A stretch of DNA of 35,584 bases from positions 1 to 35,584 of the forward strand of contig CACWIW010000108.1 in NCBI GenBank assembly GCA_902761035.1, given 5' to 3'. This document shows positions 1-8,180 of this stretch, one piece after another. The stretch comes from an uncultured bacterium (GTDB lineage: Bacteria > Verrucomicrobiota > Kiritimatiellia > RFP12 > UBA1067). The notes under the pieces were generated by a model, which was given only the letters and a program-made list of their open reading frames with translations, had not been told where the DNA came from and made no database searches. The position numbers were made by a program, and so were the translations under genes. Numbering within the stretch: the first letter of the stretch is position 1; each line of letters begins with the position of its first letter.

Positions 1-656
1 TGGTTCTTTTTTAGAGGTACGGGATTTGTGGCGATGCACGTCTTGTCACCAATTCTATTTATGGCCATGTCTTTCCGAACTGCAAACACGCCACCTGTGT
101 ACCCATTTGCGGGAATCGCTTTGCACAGAAAATTCGTACGTGCCGAATCAACCACATATTGGCAGACATAACCACCCAACGGAACTGCGGGAGCGCTGAA
201 ACACCCCTCAATACTGTGTGCAACAAGAGGGGGCATGTTTTCTCTCATCTGAAAGGCATTTGTCGGAAACAGGCTATCGCCACCACCGCCCACTCTAATG
301 CTGAAAATCTCCGCGGCGTTGACAACGCTCGTGAGGATTTCATGGGCCTTCGCTGGTTCGGCAGCCCTAATCACACCGTTCGTCTGGCCTCTATCGGGAA
401 AAAGCCCCCGAATCTTCATCTTCGGATACCAAAAACTGTCCTTCATTTTTGCTCCAACCGCTAGCATTGTCACAAGAAATATAAAGGCTAACATATAGTA
501 CCAAAAGTATTGTTTGCGCGACATTCCCTTTACTGGTTGACCGATCGACTGGCGTTGTGCGTCAAGCGCGCTAGTTTGACGCGACACAATCTTCCCTTCC
601 GCCAATGAATCAACCATGCAGTCTTCATTTTCACTCGATTTTTCATTTTCCTTCAT
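1..656 (-). CDS. Membrane-anchored protein of unknown function, C-terminus beyond window edge
   Basis: Open frame read on the minus strand from an ATG at 656 to the window edge, about 218 codons without a stop. The ATG lies 3 nt after the stop of the preceding gene, whose last codons supply the ribosome site (AAGGAG), so the two are translationally close. The first 45 or so residues are polar and charged (MKENEKSSE start), then a single hydrophobic segment (around residues 50-66, FWYYMLAFIFLVTMLAVG) is followed by a soluble, presumably periplasmic part. That is the layout of a single-pass type II membrane protein. I recognise no family. It continues the low-GC accessory operon behind the restriction-modification genes; its 3' end is not visible. 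Confidence 0.72.
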   Translation of the reverse strand, partial: MKENEKSSENEDCMVDSLAEGKIVSRQTSALDAQRQSIGQPVKGMSRKQYFWYYMLAFIFLVTMLAVGAKMKDSFWYPKMKIRGLFPDRGQTNGVIRAAEPAKAHEILTSVVNAAEIFSIRVGGGGDSLFPTNAFQMRENMPPLVAHSIEGCFSAPAVPLGGYVCQYVVDSARTNFLCKAIPANGYTGGVFAVRKDMAINRIGDKTCIATNPVPLKKN

Positions 657-659
657 TTT

Positions 660-1439
660 TTACTCCTTTGATTCTGCCATCGGTTTCCACCTGTGCTTCG
701 ATTCGTCAAGTCCCTTGCCGGAGAAAGTATTGTGCAATTCAGTACCGACTTTGAGTGACCAAAGTGCTTGCATGACGGCAACGCCTTGATCCTTCTTGGC
801 GACTTTCGACTTCAGCGCCTTTTCAAGCTCACTCTTAAACCGAGTGCAATAGTCGGAGTGACTTGACCTTCCAAACATGTCGCAGCATGCCTGGACTAGA
901 TGAACTACGATTTCTTTTGGAGGCATCAGGTAGTCGAAGTCAGAGTTGTCCCGAGGATCCCAGTCGCCCAGAAGATGCGTGTAGTAAAGCATCGCACAAT
1001 ATGCACTTGCTATCTTAGACTTACGGGACAATTTGAACTCGCGTTCAACCCAGGAATTGCTTTCATTGCAGAACTTTCGCCAGACATCGATTATAACCTC
1101 CTTGCAGCCAGGATACTCGCGTTCAAGCTTCGTCAGATCCGGTATCGAGCCACCATAGAACCAGGAATGCGCGACATATCGGTGCTTCGTCAATTTTATC
1201 ACCTTCCCCGGGAATTTCTCGGCAAGCCTTCGTCGAATCCTTTTCTCCACGCTGTTCGGACCTATATCGATGCAAGACGAGAACTCAGCGTAGAACTGCC
1301 GCAAATCCTCATCTTGATAGCCATCAAACACTTTCTGCATGTCGTCGGCATGCACGAACCTATCGCTGTGGGCAAACACACTCCACGTGGAAAAGCCAGC
1401 GAGGACAAGCACAAGTAATATCTTCGTTGACTTTCTCAT
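660..1439 (-). CDS. Secreted protein of unknown function
   Basis: 259 residues starting with a classic signal peptide: charged MRKSTK, a hydrophobic stretch (residues 7-23) and a likely signal-peptidase site after VFA. The mature part is charged and rich in aromatic residues and Cys (for example CIDIGPN, CKEV, CNESN, CDMFG), with no transmembrane segment and no domain I recognise. Its ATG overlaps the stop of the upstream 44-codon gene as ATGA, and its own stop is 3 nt before the next ATG, so it is embedded in an operon. Base composition is clearly lower in GC than the hsd genes upstream, consistent with separate acquisition. An export role is supported only by the signal peptide. Confidence 0.7.
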   Translation of the reverse strand: MRKSTKILLVLVLAGFSTWSVFAHSDRFVHADDMQKVFDGYQDEDLRQFYAEFSSCIDIGPNSVEKRIRRRLAEKFPGKVIKLTKHRYVAHSWFYGGSIPDLTKLEREYPGCKEVIIDVWRKFCNESNSWVEREFKLSRKSKIASAYCAMLYYTHLLGDWDPRDNSDFDYLMPPKEIVVHLVQACCDMFGRSSHSDYCTRFKSELEKALKSKVAKKDQGVAVMQALWSLKVGTELHNTFSGKGLDESKHRWKPMAESKE

Positions 1440-1570
1440 CGTTGATTACCCCTATAATTGTTCTTGATAGCATATAAGAAAGCCTCGCGAAAATCACCAC
1501 CGTCCGCGACCATCTTCTCGATGCCCTTGCCGACAAACCGGCAATGCTCTCTTACTTCTATCATCTGCAT
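1436..1570 (-). CDS. 44-residue micro-protein (EHCRFVGKGIE family, full copy)
   Basis: Small frame, ATG at 1570 preceded by AGGAG at a good distance, ending in TGA that overlaps the next ATG (ATGA). The product begins MQMIEVREHCRFVGKGIEK and is charged, without a membrane segment. The core EHCRFVGKGIE is repeated exactly in a second micro-ORF at 3763-3864 of the same operon, and the DNA around that core is nearly identical, showing a recent duplication. Start signals, coupling and the second copy make translation likely. Function unknown; the paired His/Cys could bind metal, but that is speculation. Confidence 0.6.
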   Translation of the reverse strand: MQMIEVREHCRFVGKGIEKMVADGGDFREAFLYAIKNNYRGNQR

Positions 1571-1613
1571 GTTGCGCTCCTAATCGCGGTGTCTTTCTGT
1601 TGCATGGCCATAA

Positions 1614-2438
1614 CTACTCCACCACTCCTACTCCATCAATGGGGTCTGTCCCTCTCGGCTCTATCCAATGGGGCCTGCACTTCTCTGTTCTTCTCCATGG
1701 ACATAAGAGCACTTTCCATGTGAATCTGTTCGAGATTCCCTCTTTCATCCTTTTCACAATAGCCGCTTTTCTTTCCTCAACGGCTACCTGGTCCCAAGCA
1801 AATTCCTGTTTTACGTCGTTTAAAAGTTCTTCGGTTTTTTTAACAAGGTAAGATCTAGTAACGGTTTTATCCTTAATTCCACCCAGATTCTTCTTGGAGA
1901 TTATTTGGATCGTGCGGTTCAATATATCACCACCGTCGTCACATAATTCCTTCAGAAATCTTTTAGACCATTCGTCGTCATACCCCCAATCTTTTAGGCG
2001 TGAAAGTATAAACTCTCGTTTCTCGTCGCTCCAATCCATCAGTGCCAAACAGACCGCAGGCACAAACACAACCTCAGCAACAATAATCCCAATCTTAGAT
2101 AGGGGCGCTGTAAACTCTGTTTTAAACGTCTTCGTAGTACCCAGCTTCTCCCTACACTTCTTGACCATCCAATACACGATTACTCCTACCGTCAAACCAA
2201 CTAGCACACCACCAGCAAGCGTTCCAACGAGTCCAGATCCGATAATGATAGTCAGACCGAAGATTTTGATAACAAGTGGCGTGTAGAGAAGCCACGCTAT
2301 AATAGCTCCGATCAGACCAGCTATTGTACAAAACTTAGATGCATCTATAATCGCATCCAATTGACTCACTGGAACACCAAGGCTGACGGCAAACTTATCC
2401 TTGTCCACCACAACGTTTTCATTGCTATTCAAGGACAT
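1614..2438 (-). CDS. Multi-pass membrane protein of unknown function
   Basis: 274 residues, ATG at 2438 preceded by GAGGGA. A short polar N-terminus is followed by hydrophobic segments at roughly residues 37-57, 59-92 (glycine-rich, probably two helices in a hairpin) and 116-133, then a charged cytoplasmic-type region of about 130 residues rich in Lys and Glu. No family recognised. The last 20 or so codons read through a stretch containing GGGACAGACCCC-like sequence, which looks like a short palindromic repeat added to the 3' end rather than conserved protein. It sits between another membrane protein and the 44-residue micro-gene in the same orientation, so it is probably part of one membrane-associated module. 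Confidence 0.68.
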   Translation of the reverse strand: MSLNSNENVVVDKDKFAVSLGVPVSQLDAIIDASKFCTIAGLIGAIIAWLLYTPLVIKIFGLTIIIGSGLVGTLAGGVLVGLTVGVIVYWMVKKCREKLGTTKTFKTEFTAPLSKIGIIVAEVVFVPAVCLALMDWSDEKREFILSRLKDWGYDDEWSKRFLKELCDDGGDILNRTIQIISKKNLGGIKDKTVTRSYLVKKTEELLNDVKQEFAWDQVAVEERKAAIVKRMKEGISNRFTWKVLLCPWRRTEKCRPHWIEPRGTDPIDGVGVVE

Positions 2439-2467
2439 AAAGTGGTTCCCTCAATCTAAGAGAGTGT

Positions 2468-2965
2468 TTAGTTCGCTGCGGCAGGCACCATTCCAAAATA
2501 CCGATACAAAACGGGGCGTAACGTTTCCATGCAATCCTTTAATAACCCAACACCAATGACGACTAATAGGTAGATCGGCGCCACCACGGCACCCAATATA
2601 AAGCCAATGAACGGCATACTGCTGATAATGACTTTCAGTATTACCGCGATCATGATTGCGGCAGCGGTATTGGGGAACCGACGTTTGATATTTTCCCACT
2701 CCTTTAAAATAAAATCAAATACAATCCTACCAATACGAAGGACCTTACGACCAATCGTGGCCGTTCTTTTCAAACACTCGCGTAGTACCCGTTTGATTCT
2801 TGCGTCACAGTCCAAATCGTCAATAAATGCATTATACTGGCGAGATGGCCCACACTGTCCATCAAGATAGACATACCTTTGCGTGGCCTCTTCCGTCAAC
2901 TCAAACTTCGGCTTAGCCGTAGAAGCCGCCGCAGTTACTTCTGTTTCTGTTGCTGTTTCTTTCAT
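2468..2965 (-). CDS. Small membrane protein with acidic N-terminus, unknown function
   Basis: 165 residues, ATG at 2965 with an AAAGGAAG site 9 nt upstream. The first 25 residues are Thr/Ala/Glu rich and probably disordered; a charged middle follows (residues 30-95), then two hydrophobic segments (about 100-118 and 120-143) and a short C-terminal tail. No family recognised. It lies 29 nt upstream of the 274-residue membrane protein and resembles it in layout: a hydrophobic hairpin joined to a charged domain. The pair could act together at the inner membrane; this is inference from arrangement only. Confidence 0.68.
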   Translation of the reverse strand: MKETATETEVTAAASTAKPKFELTEEATQRYVYLDGQCGPSRQYNAFIDDLDCDARIKRVLRECLKRTATIGRKVLRIGRIVFDFILKEWENIKRRFPNTAAAIMIAVILKVIISSMPFIGFILGAVVAPIYLLVVIGVGLLKDCMETLRPVLYRYFGMVPAAAN

Positions 2966-3031
2966 CGCTTATTCTTCCTTTGTTCTCTGTTTTTGTGCAA
3001 CATAAAGCTGTTGGCATTTCGTTTCACACAC

Positions 3032-3220
3032 TCACATGAAATCATCGGGGACGAACTCAGTGTCGCCGAACTCGGCCTCTAGCTCCTCGTCGGAAATGAG
3101 GCGGTCGGCGTCGGCGAGCTCGCCATACGATGGGCTTTCGCCCTTCTCGTCCATGCGCCGCGAGAGGAGGTCCTGCTTGAGTTGCAGCCTCTGGTCGTCA
3201 TTCAGGTCTTTCAGTTTCAT
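3032..3220 (-). CDS. 62-residue acidic protein, phage/gut-bacterial type
   Basis: Start chosen at the ATG at 3220 because AAAGGAGA lies 6-13 nt upstream; the longer frame would place this site inside the gene. The product starts MKLKDLNDDQRLQLKQDLL and ends in a strongly acidic half with the pattern SYGELADADRLISDEEL and FVPDDF. From memory, small proteins with the same SWGELA...SDEEI...DDF layout are common in gut Bacteroidota and their phages, where they are uncharacterised; I could not check this. Soluble, helical, highly charged. It sits between the SLOG fragment and the membrane protein genes of the operon. Confidence 0.68.
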   Translation of the reverse strand: MKLKDLNDDQRLQLKQDLLSRRMDEKGESPSYGELADADRLISDEELEAEFGDTEFVPDDFM

Positions 3221-3241
3221 TTTCTTTCTCCTTTCAAGCAC

Positions 3242-3406
3242 TCACTTCTCGATGCCCTTGTCGAACTTCTCCGGCACGACGCCGTCCTCGGCGAGACGAC
3301 CTTTCGGGATCAGCCCGCCATACGGGAAACCGAGCTCCAACGCGGCCTCAATCGCGCCGCGGTCAACCCCGGTCTGCCCGCCGGATATGATCTTGGATAT
3401 CAGCAT
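3242..3406 (-). pseudogene. Truncated cpYpsA-type SLOG protein (N-terminal 54 residues)
   Basis: Frame from ATG 3406 to TGA 3242-3244. The start [18 protein letters not shown] and the following [13 protein letters not shown] match the beginning of the circularly permuted YpsA family of SLOG (LOG-superfamily) proteins, once called putative molybdenum carriers, which bind nucleotide-like ligands through the GGQTGVDR loop. Family members are usually around 140-170 residues, so about two thirds is missing and the Rossmann fold cannot be complete. Its last codons share about 15 nt with the nearby EHCRFVGKGIE micro-ORFs (TTCTCGATGCCCTTG on the plus strand), hinting that a recombination removed the rest. 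It begins 12 nt after the stop of the zinc-ribbon gene. Possibly still translated, but I regard it as a remnant. Confidence 0.6.
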
Positions 3407-3418
3407 TCTCGTTGTGGT

Positions 3419-3691
3419 TTAGGCGTCAATCGCGGACCACGACTTCGACTGGCATTTCGGGCAAGGGAACTTCTTGCTTGCCCATGCGGCAATCTCGTTG
3501 GAAAAAGCGGCAAGGCCAACGCCTCCAAGGACAATAGCTACACAGATAGGGAGAGCAAAACCGGTTCCCGCAAAAATGAAGGAAACCCATGCCCAGAATC
3601 CAAAACCTGAGACCGCTCCACCCAGAACCTTAAGGAAGAACCTCTTGTTGACGGTTTCTGTATGTCCGCATTTGTTGCATTTCAGTTTCAT
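3419..3691 (-). CDS. Zinc-ribbon membrane protein
   Basis: 90 residues, ATG at 3691 preceded by AAGGAAA. The N-terminus has a CNKCGH motif (residues 5-10) and the C-terminus a CPKC motif (near residue 77), which together make a split four-cysteine zinc ribbon. Between them lie two hydrophobic segments (about residues 24-43 and 45-62) with a short glycine turn, i.e. a membrane hairpin that brings both cysteine pairs to the same side. Function unknown; similar small zinc-ribbon/TM proteins occur in mobile and defence regions. It is in the operon between the two micro-ORF loci. Confidence 0.65.
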   Translation of the reverse strand: MKLKCNKCGHTETVNKRFFLKVLGGAVSGFGFWAWVSFIFAGTGFALPICVAIVLGGVGLAAFSNEIAAWASKKFPCPKCQSKSWSAIDA

Positions 3692-3762
3692 TGTCTTTTC
3701 CTTTCTTGTAGGTTACTCTGTTTGTAATGAACCAGCCACCCACCCGGATGGCATTTAAAGCA

Positions 3763-3864
3763 TCAACACCAAATCATCTTAGGTCGACAGTTCTCCACGA
3801 CCATCCTCTCGATGCCCTTGCCGACAAACCGGCAATGCTCTCTCGCTTCATCTATCGTCTGCAT
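3763..3864 (-). CDS. 33-residue micro-protein (EHCRFVGKGIE family, shortened copy)
   Basis: ATG at 3864 with a strong AAAGGAG site directly after the stop of hsdR (17 nt between stop and start). The product starts MQTIDEAREHCRFVGKGIER, sharing AREHCRFVGKGIE-x-MV with the 44-residue protein at 1436-1570 apart from its first few residues, but then diverges and stops after about 11 unrelated residues. I read it as a shortened duplicate. The good ribosome site and immediate coupling to hsdR suggest that it is still translated. Confidence 0.5.
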   Translation of the reverse strand: MQTIDEAREHCRFVGKGIERMVVENCRPKMIWC

Positions 3865-3881
3865 TTGATTTCTCCTTTCAA

Positions 3882-6800
3882 TCACTCCGCTACCGTTTCA
3901 TCCACCCACAGCTCGCACTGGCGCATGACGGTTTCAAGCGCGCCTTTGGCCTCGTCGGGCGGGTACTTGTACTTCTTCAAAAGGCGCTTCACGAGCATGC
4001 GCATGTGCGCTCGCGCGCTTTCGCGCCGGTCCCAGTCCACCGTGCGGTTACGGCGCAACTGGTCGGTCAGCTCCTTCGTGAGCTGGATGAGCGTGTCGTC
4101 GGTGTAGAACTTCTTCACCGCCTCGGGCTTCGAGAGCGCGTCGTAGAACGCCGCCTCGTCCTCGTTGAGTCCCTTCGGGGTGGAGTCGATCCCCTCCTTG
4201 ATGCGCGTCGCAAGCTCGATGAGCCGCTTGATGACCTCTTCGTTCGTGATGTGGCCGTTGATGTACTCCTTCATCGCCTTGCTCAGCAGCTCGCTGAACT
4301 CCTCGCTCTTCACGAGGTTCTTCCGCGCATGGAGCTTGACGCTTTCGGAAAGCAGCTTCTTCAATATCTCGACGGCAAGGTTCTTCTCCTTCATCCGCCT
4401 GATCTCGGTGAGAAACGCCGCGTCGAAGAGCGACACCGCCGCCTTCTTGTCGGAGAAGAGGTTGATCACGCCCTCGCTCGCCACGGACTCCTTCACCATC
4501 TCCGCGATCTGCGCGTTCAGCTCCGCCAGTCCCTTCTTCTCGCCGCCGGAACCGGACATCGTCCACTGGTTGATCATCCCGCGCACGGCTTCCATGAATC
4601 CCGCCTCGAACCGGTCGCGCTCCGGGATCAGCGCGGCGCAGAGCGAAAGCGCCTGTTTCATCAGGTAGGCGTTTTCAAGGAATATCTCCTTCTGCCTCTT
4701 CCGCGCCGGCGCAAGCAGGAAGTTGACCGCGCCGTTGATCGCCTTGGCACGCTCCAGGTCGCTGCCGTCGATCCCCTTGCTGTAGCCGTAGCCGTGCAGC
4801 TGCGCCCGACACACCTCCAGATGCTCGTAGAACTTCGGCTTCGCGATCTTCGCCACGTCCGGGTTGCCGTACTTCTTCCTGTCGCGCACCGTGTACTGGT
4901 TCATGGCGTCCTTCAGGGCGGACGCGATGCCGATGTAGTCCACCACCAGCCCGCCCTCCTTGTCGCCGTACACCCTGTTCACCCGCGCGATGGCCTGCAT
5001 CAGGTTGTGCCCCACCATCGGCTTGTACACGTACATCGTGTCAAGGCACGGCACGTCGAACCCCGTCAGCCACATGTCCACCACGATGGCGATCTTGAAC
5101 GGCGACGCCACGTCCTTGAACTGCAGCGCCCGCTTCTCCCGGACCTTCTTGTTGCCGATGATGTCGCGCCATTCCTCCGGGTCCTGGTTGCCCTCGGTCA
5201 TCACGACCTGTAGCTTGCCGCTCTTCCCCCACGCCGGACGGAGCTTCAGGAACCGCTTGTAAATCTTGATCGCGATGGGACGCGAATACGCCACGATCAT
5301 CGCCTTGCCCGCCAGGTTCTTCTCGCGGTACTTCTCGTAGTGCTCCAGTATGTCGTCCACCAGCGACTTCACGGTGTCGTCGTGCCCGAGCAGCACCTCC
5401 ATCTGCGACTGGTCGCGCTTCGACTGCTCGATCACCGCCTCGTCCGCCTCGCCCTCCGCCGCGATGCGCTTGTACTCCGCGTCGATCTTCGCGAGCGCGG
5501 CGTCGTCGAGCTTCAGATGCACCACGCGGCTCTCGTAGTACACCGGCCTCGTCGCGCCGTCCTCCACGGCCTGGGTCATGTCGTAGATGTCGATGTAGTC
5601 GCCGAACACCTCGCGCGTCGAGCGGTCGCCCAAATCTATCGGCGTGCCAGTGAAGCCGATGAACGTGGCCATCGGCAGCGAGTCGTGGATGATCCGCGCC
5701 GTCGGCACCACGCGACGCGTCTCGAGCGTGCCGTCACCCTTGCGAACCACCTTCTCCGACTCCGCGAACCCGTAATGCCCCCGGTGCGCCTCGTCCGCGA
5801 TCACGATCACGTCCCGCCGACGCGAGAGCGCGTCGTCGGACTCCTCGAACTTCTGGATCGTAGAGAAGAAGAGCCCGTTCTGTTTCTGCTTCTTCAGGAA
5901 CTCCTTCAGGTGCGCCCGGCTCGTCGCCTGCTCGGCCGTCTGGCGCAGGAACCCCGCGCACTTTACGAACTGTCCGTAGAGCTGCCCGTCAAGGTCGTTG
6001 CGGTCGGTCAGCACGAGTACCGTCGGCCCGTCCAGCTCCGACGCGAGCAGATGCGCGTAGAACACCATCGAGAGCGACTTGCCGCTCCCCTGCGTGTGCC
6101 AGAACACGCCGCCACGCCCGTCGCCGCGCATAGCCTGCTTCGTCTTCTTGATCGCCTTGCGCACCGCGAAGTACTGGTGGTAGCCCGCAAGTATCTTGTC
6201 GGCCTTCGGCCCCTTCCCCGAAAAGCAGATGAAGTTCTTCACCACGTCAAGGAGCCGCTTCGGTTCGAGCAACCCCTTGAAGAGCGTCTCGAAGTTGCCG
6301 ACCCCGCATTCCTCCCGCTCGCCGTCTATCGACTTCCATTCCTTGAACCAGCTCTCGCCCGCCGTGAGCGAACCCGCGCGCGTGGACACCATGTCGCTCG
6401 CGACGCAGATCTGGTTGTATGTGAAGAGGTCGGGTATGTCGTGCTGGTAGTTACGCAGCTGGAGAAACGCCTCGTGTACGGTGGTCTCGGGCTTGGACGG
6501 GTTCTTCAGCTCGATCACCACGAGCGGCATGCCGTTCACGAAAAGGACCACGTCGGGACGCTTCACCACCTCGCCGTTCTGCACCGTCCACTGGTTCACC
6601 GCGTGGAACGCGTTCTTCTCGGGATGCGCGTAGTCGACGAGCTGCACAAGACGCGTCGTGTCGTCGCCCGCCACCCGGCACGCGCCGTCCACCCCGTTCT
6701 GCAGCCAGTCCGTGAAGATCGCATTGCGCACCACGACGCTTCCACCCGCGATGCCGCGCACCTGTCGGATCGCATCGTTCACCGCCTCGTCGGGCACGCC

Positions 6801-6962
6801 CTTGTTCAGCTTTCGCACCTGATACTCAAACACGTCGGGGAGCGTCGGGTCGCTGTAGTCGCGCTCGATGTCGGGACCGTACATGTACTCCCACTTCATC
6901 GCGCGCAGCACTTCAAGTACCGCGTTCTCGTAGGCGTTCTCGTTGTACGCTCCCGTCGCCAT
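3882..6962 (-). CDS. hsdR: Type I restriction enzyme, R (endonuclease/translocase) subunit
   Basis: About 1026 residues, full length for the family. Order of domains: N-terminal PD-(D/E)XK nuclease with the catalytic core around residues 137-155 (RPDVVLFVNG then VVIELKN); SF2 translocase with Walker A HTQGSGKS (about 289-297), DEAH box IADEAHRGHYG (about 388-399), TGTPID motif III, and the QAIARVNRVYG motif VI; then a long helical C-terminal region that binds the methylase core. It cuts unmethylated DNA after ATP-driven translocation, as part of the HsdR2M2S1 complex. The ATG at 6962 overlaps the hsdS stop (TGATG); a GTG three bases earlier is possible. No inactivating change seen. Confidence 0.96.
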   Translation of the reverse strand: MATGAYNENAYENAVLEVLRAMKWEYMYGPDIERDYSDPTLPDVFEYQVRKLNKGVPDEAVNDAIRQVRGIAGGSVVVRNAIFTDWLQNGVDGACRVAGDDTTRLVQLVDYAHPEKNAFHAVNQWTVQNGEVVKRPDVVLFVNGMPLVVIELKNPSKPETTVHEAFLQLRNYQHDIPDLFTYNQICVASDMVSTRAGSLTAGESWFKEWKSIDGEREECGVGNFETLFKGLLEPKRLLDVVKNFICFSGKGPKADKILAGYHQYFAVRKAIKKTKQAMRGDGRGGVFWHTQGSGKSLSMVFYAHLLASELDGPTVLVLTDRNDLDGQLYGQFVKCAGFLRQTAEQATSRAHLKEFLKKQKQNGLFFSTIQKFEESDDALSRRRDVIVIADEAHRGHYGFAESEKVVRKGDGTLETRRVVPTARIIHDSLPMATFIGFTGTPIDLGDRSTREVFGDYIDIYDMTQAVEDGATRPVYYESRVVHLKLDDAALAKIDAEYKRIAAEGEADEAVIEQSKRDQSQMEVLLGHDDTVKSLVDDILEHYEKYREKNLAGKAMIVAYSRPIAIKIYKRFLKLRPAWGKSGKLQVVMTEGNQDPEEWRDIIGNKKVREKRALQFKDVASPFKIAIVVDMWLTGFDVPCLDTMYVYKPMVGHNLMQAIARVNRVYGDKEGGLVVDYIGIASALKDAMNQYTVRDRKKYGNPDVAKIAKPKFYEHLEVCRAQLHGYGYSKGIDGSDLERAKAINGAVNFLLAPARKRQKEIFLENAYLMKQALSLCAALIPERDRFEAGFMEAVRGMINQWTMSGSGGEKKGLAELNAQIAEMVKESVASEGVINLFSDKKAAVSLFDAAFLTEIRRMKEKNLAVEILKKLLSESVKLHARKNLVKSEEFSELLSKAMKEYINGHITNEEVIKRLIELATRIKEGIDSTPKGLNEDEAAFYDALSKPEAVKKFYTDDTLIQLTKELTDQLRRNRTVDWDRRESARAHMRMLVKRLLKKYKYPPDEAKGALETVMRQCELWVDETVAE

Positions 6963-8179
6963 CACGCCACCTTCACCTTCTCCACGTCGATCTCGCCGCT
7001 CATCAGTTTCGGCAGCAACGCATCGCGCGTCGCGGCAAGCGCGCGGGATTCAAATAACAACACGCGAATCTGATTGAACAGCGGCTTTACAAGCTGGTGA
7101 AAGGCATTCAATGCCCTATCTTCAGGAACTACGAATGGCATTTCCTTGATAGTGGTTGAATTCACCGCCGTGGCTATTGACGATGTGCTTCCAAGATTGT
7201 CATAATTGAATTGCTTGAGATAGCAATATAAATACTCTTTGAGTCTAGTATCGGATGACCTCAAATGAGCAATCGCTTCGTTTGTAACCAAATCAGTAGC
7301 TGCGATAGCGACACGGCCGACCGTCAATTTGAAACTCAAAAGCACAGTATCTTGTGGTACGACTTTGAAGTTGAAACTCCTTATCGCTTCATCAGTCAAA
7401 TATTCAGAACTGTCAAATATGAATGCGCCACAACTTCCCATATCGGCTATGGACACCCACACATGATTATTGTCTTTATTTTCAGAGAACCACTCCGACT
7501 CTTTACGCGGAGGCGTTCGCCCTATCGTAACATCAAATACTCTTTGCATCTGAACAGTTTCACGAATATGTTTTGCGTCATCCACAAACCACGACTTGAA
7601 AATCGCCTGCGCCTGCGCTTCAAGGTTCGCGCATATCTTGCGGTTGTTCTCGATCTTGTCGTCAAGCGCCCCAAGCACCGCCGCGATCTTCCGCTGCGTG
7701 GGGAGTGGGGGAACTGGAATTTCTATATCACGAAAGCTTGATGATGCTCTTGCCAAAGCTGGCACGCCAACTTGTGAAGCATTTGCCAATATCTTGTTCT
7801 GACCTTCATGCGAGTGGAAATAGTTTACAACATACTCGGGAATGACCTTATCGTTACAACGAAACCTAAACTGGCTTTGTGATATGACATAACGAGGTTG
7901 CGTTGAATTTTGCGGGATATATACTATCTGCCCCAGTGTTCCACGATGAGTGACAATCACATCACCTCTGTAAGCATTGGCTTTTTTCAAGGAATCGGCC
8001 TTCTCTGGTGTCACATATCTGAAAGAATCTTCCTTTAACCTTGTACCAAACAAATTACTACCATTCAAAACTGGAATCCCCCTTTCAACGAAACAGGATA
8101 CTTTTATGTCCGAGCCGAAAGGTCCCATTGATATTTCATCAATGAGATCATCCATCTTGATTTTCTGCCATCCTCCCAT
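6962..8179 (-). CDS. hsdS: Type I restriction-modification specificity subunit S
   Basis: 405 residues. Start taken at the ATG at 8179, 1 nt after the hsdM stop and preceded by GAGGTG inside the hsdM end; a longer frame would overlap hsdM by nearly 70 nt. Two target-recognition domains: the first begins MGGWQKIKMDDLIDEI, ends in the central conserved repeat (IPVPPLPTQRKIAAVLGALD, then ENNRKICANLEAQAQAIFKSWF), and the second ends in a shorter copy of the same spacer (ESRALAATRDALLPKLMSGEI). These helices set the distance between the two half-sites of the DNA target. The TRD sequences are lower in GC than hsdM and hsdR, as expected for exchanged recognition domains. No extra hsdS copy or inverted repeat for TRD shuffling is present. 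Confidence 0.95.
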   Translation of the reverse strand: MGGWQKIKMDDLIDEISMGPFGSDIKVSCFVERGIPVLNGSNLFGTRLKEDSFRYVTPEKADSLKKANAYRGDVIVTHRGTLGQIVYIPQNSTQPRYVISQSQFRFRCNDKVIPEYVVNYFHSHEGQNKILANASQVGVPALARASSSFRDIEIPVPPLPTQRKIAAVLGALDDKIENNRKICANLEAQAQAIFKSWFVDDAKHIRETVQMQRVFDVTIGRTPPRKESEWFSENKDNNHVWVSIADMGSCGAFIFDSSEYLTDEAIRSFNFKVVPQDTVLLSFKLTVGRVAIAATDLVTNEAIAHLRSSDTRLKEYLYCYLKQFNYDNLGSTSSIATAVNSTTIKEMPFVVPEDRALNAFHQLVKPLFNQIRVLLFESRALAATRDALLPKLMSGEIDVEKVKVA

Positions 8180-8180
8180 G

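Noticed and set aside
159..498. Two plus-strand frames at the left end
   Set aside because: Both are antisense to the membrane-anchored protein read on the minus strand from 656, which has a good start signal and continues uninterrupted to the window edge.
6962..8179. hsdS as an invertible, phase-variable specificity locus
   Set aside because: Only one hsdS is present, with no partial hsdS copies, inverted repeats or recombinase gene nearby; only promoter-level variation remains plausible.
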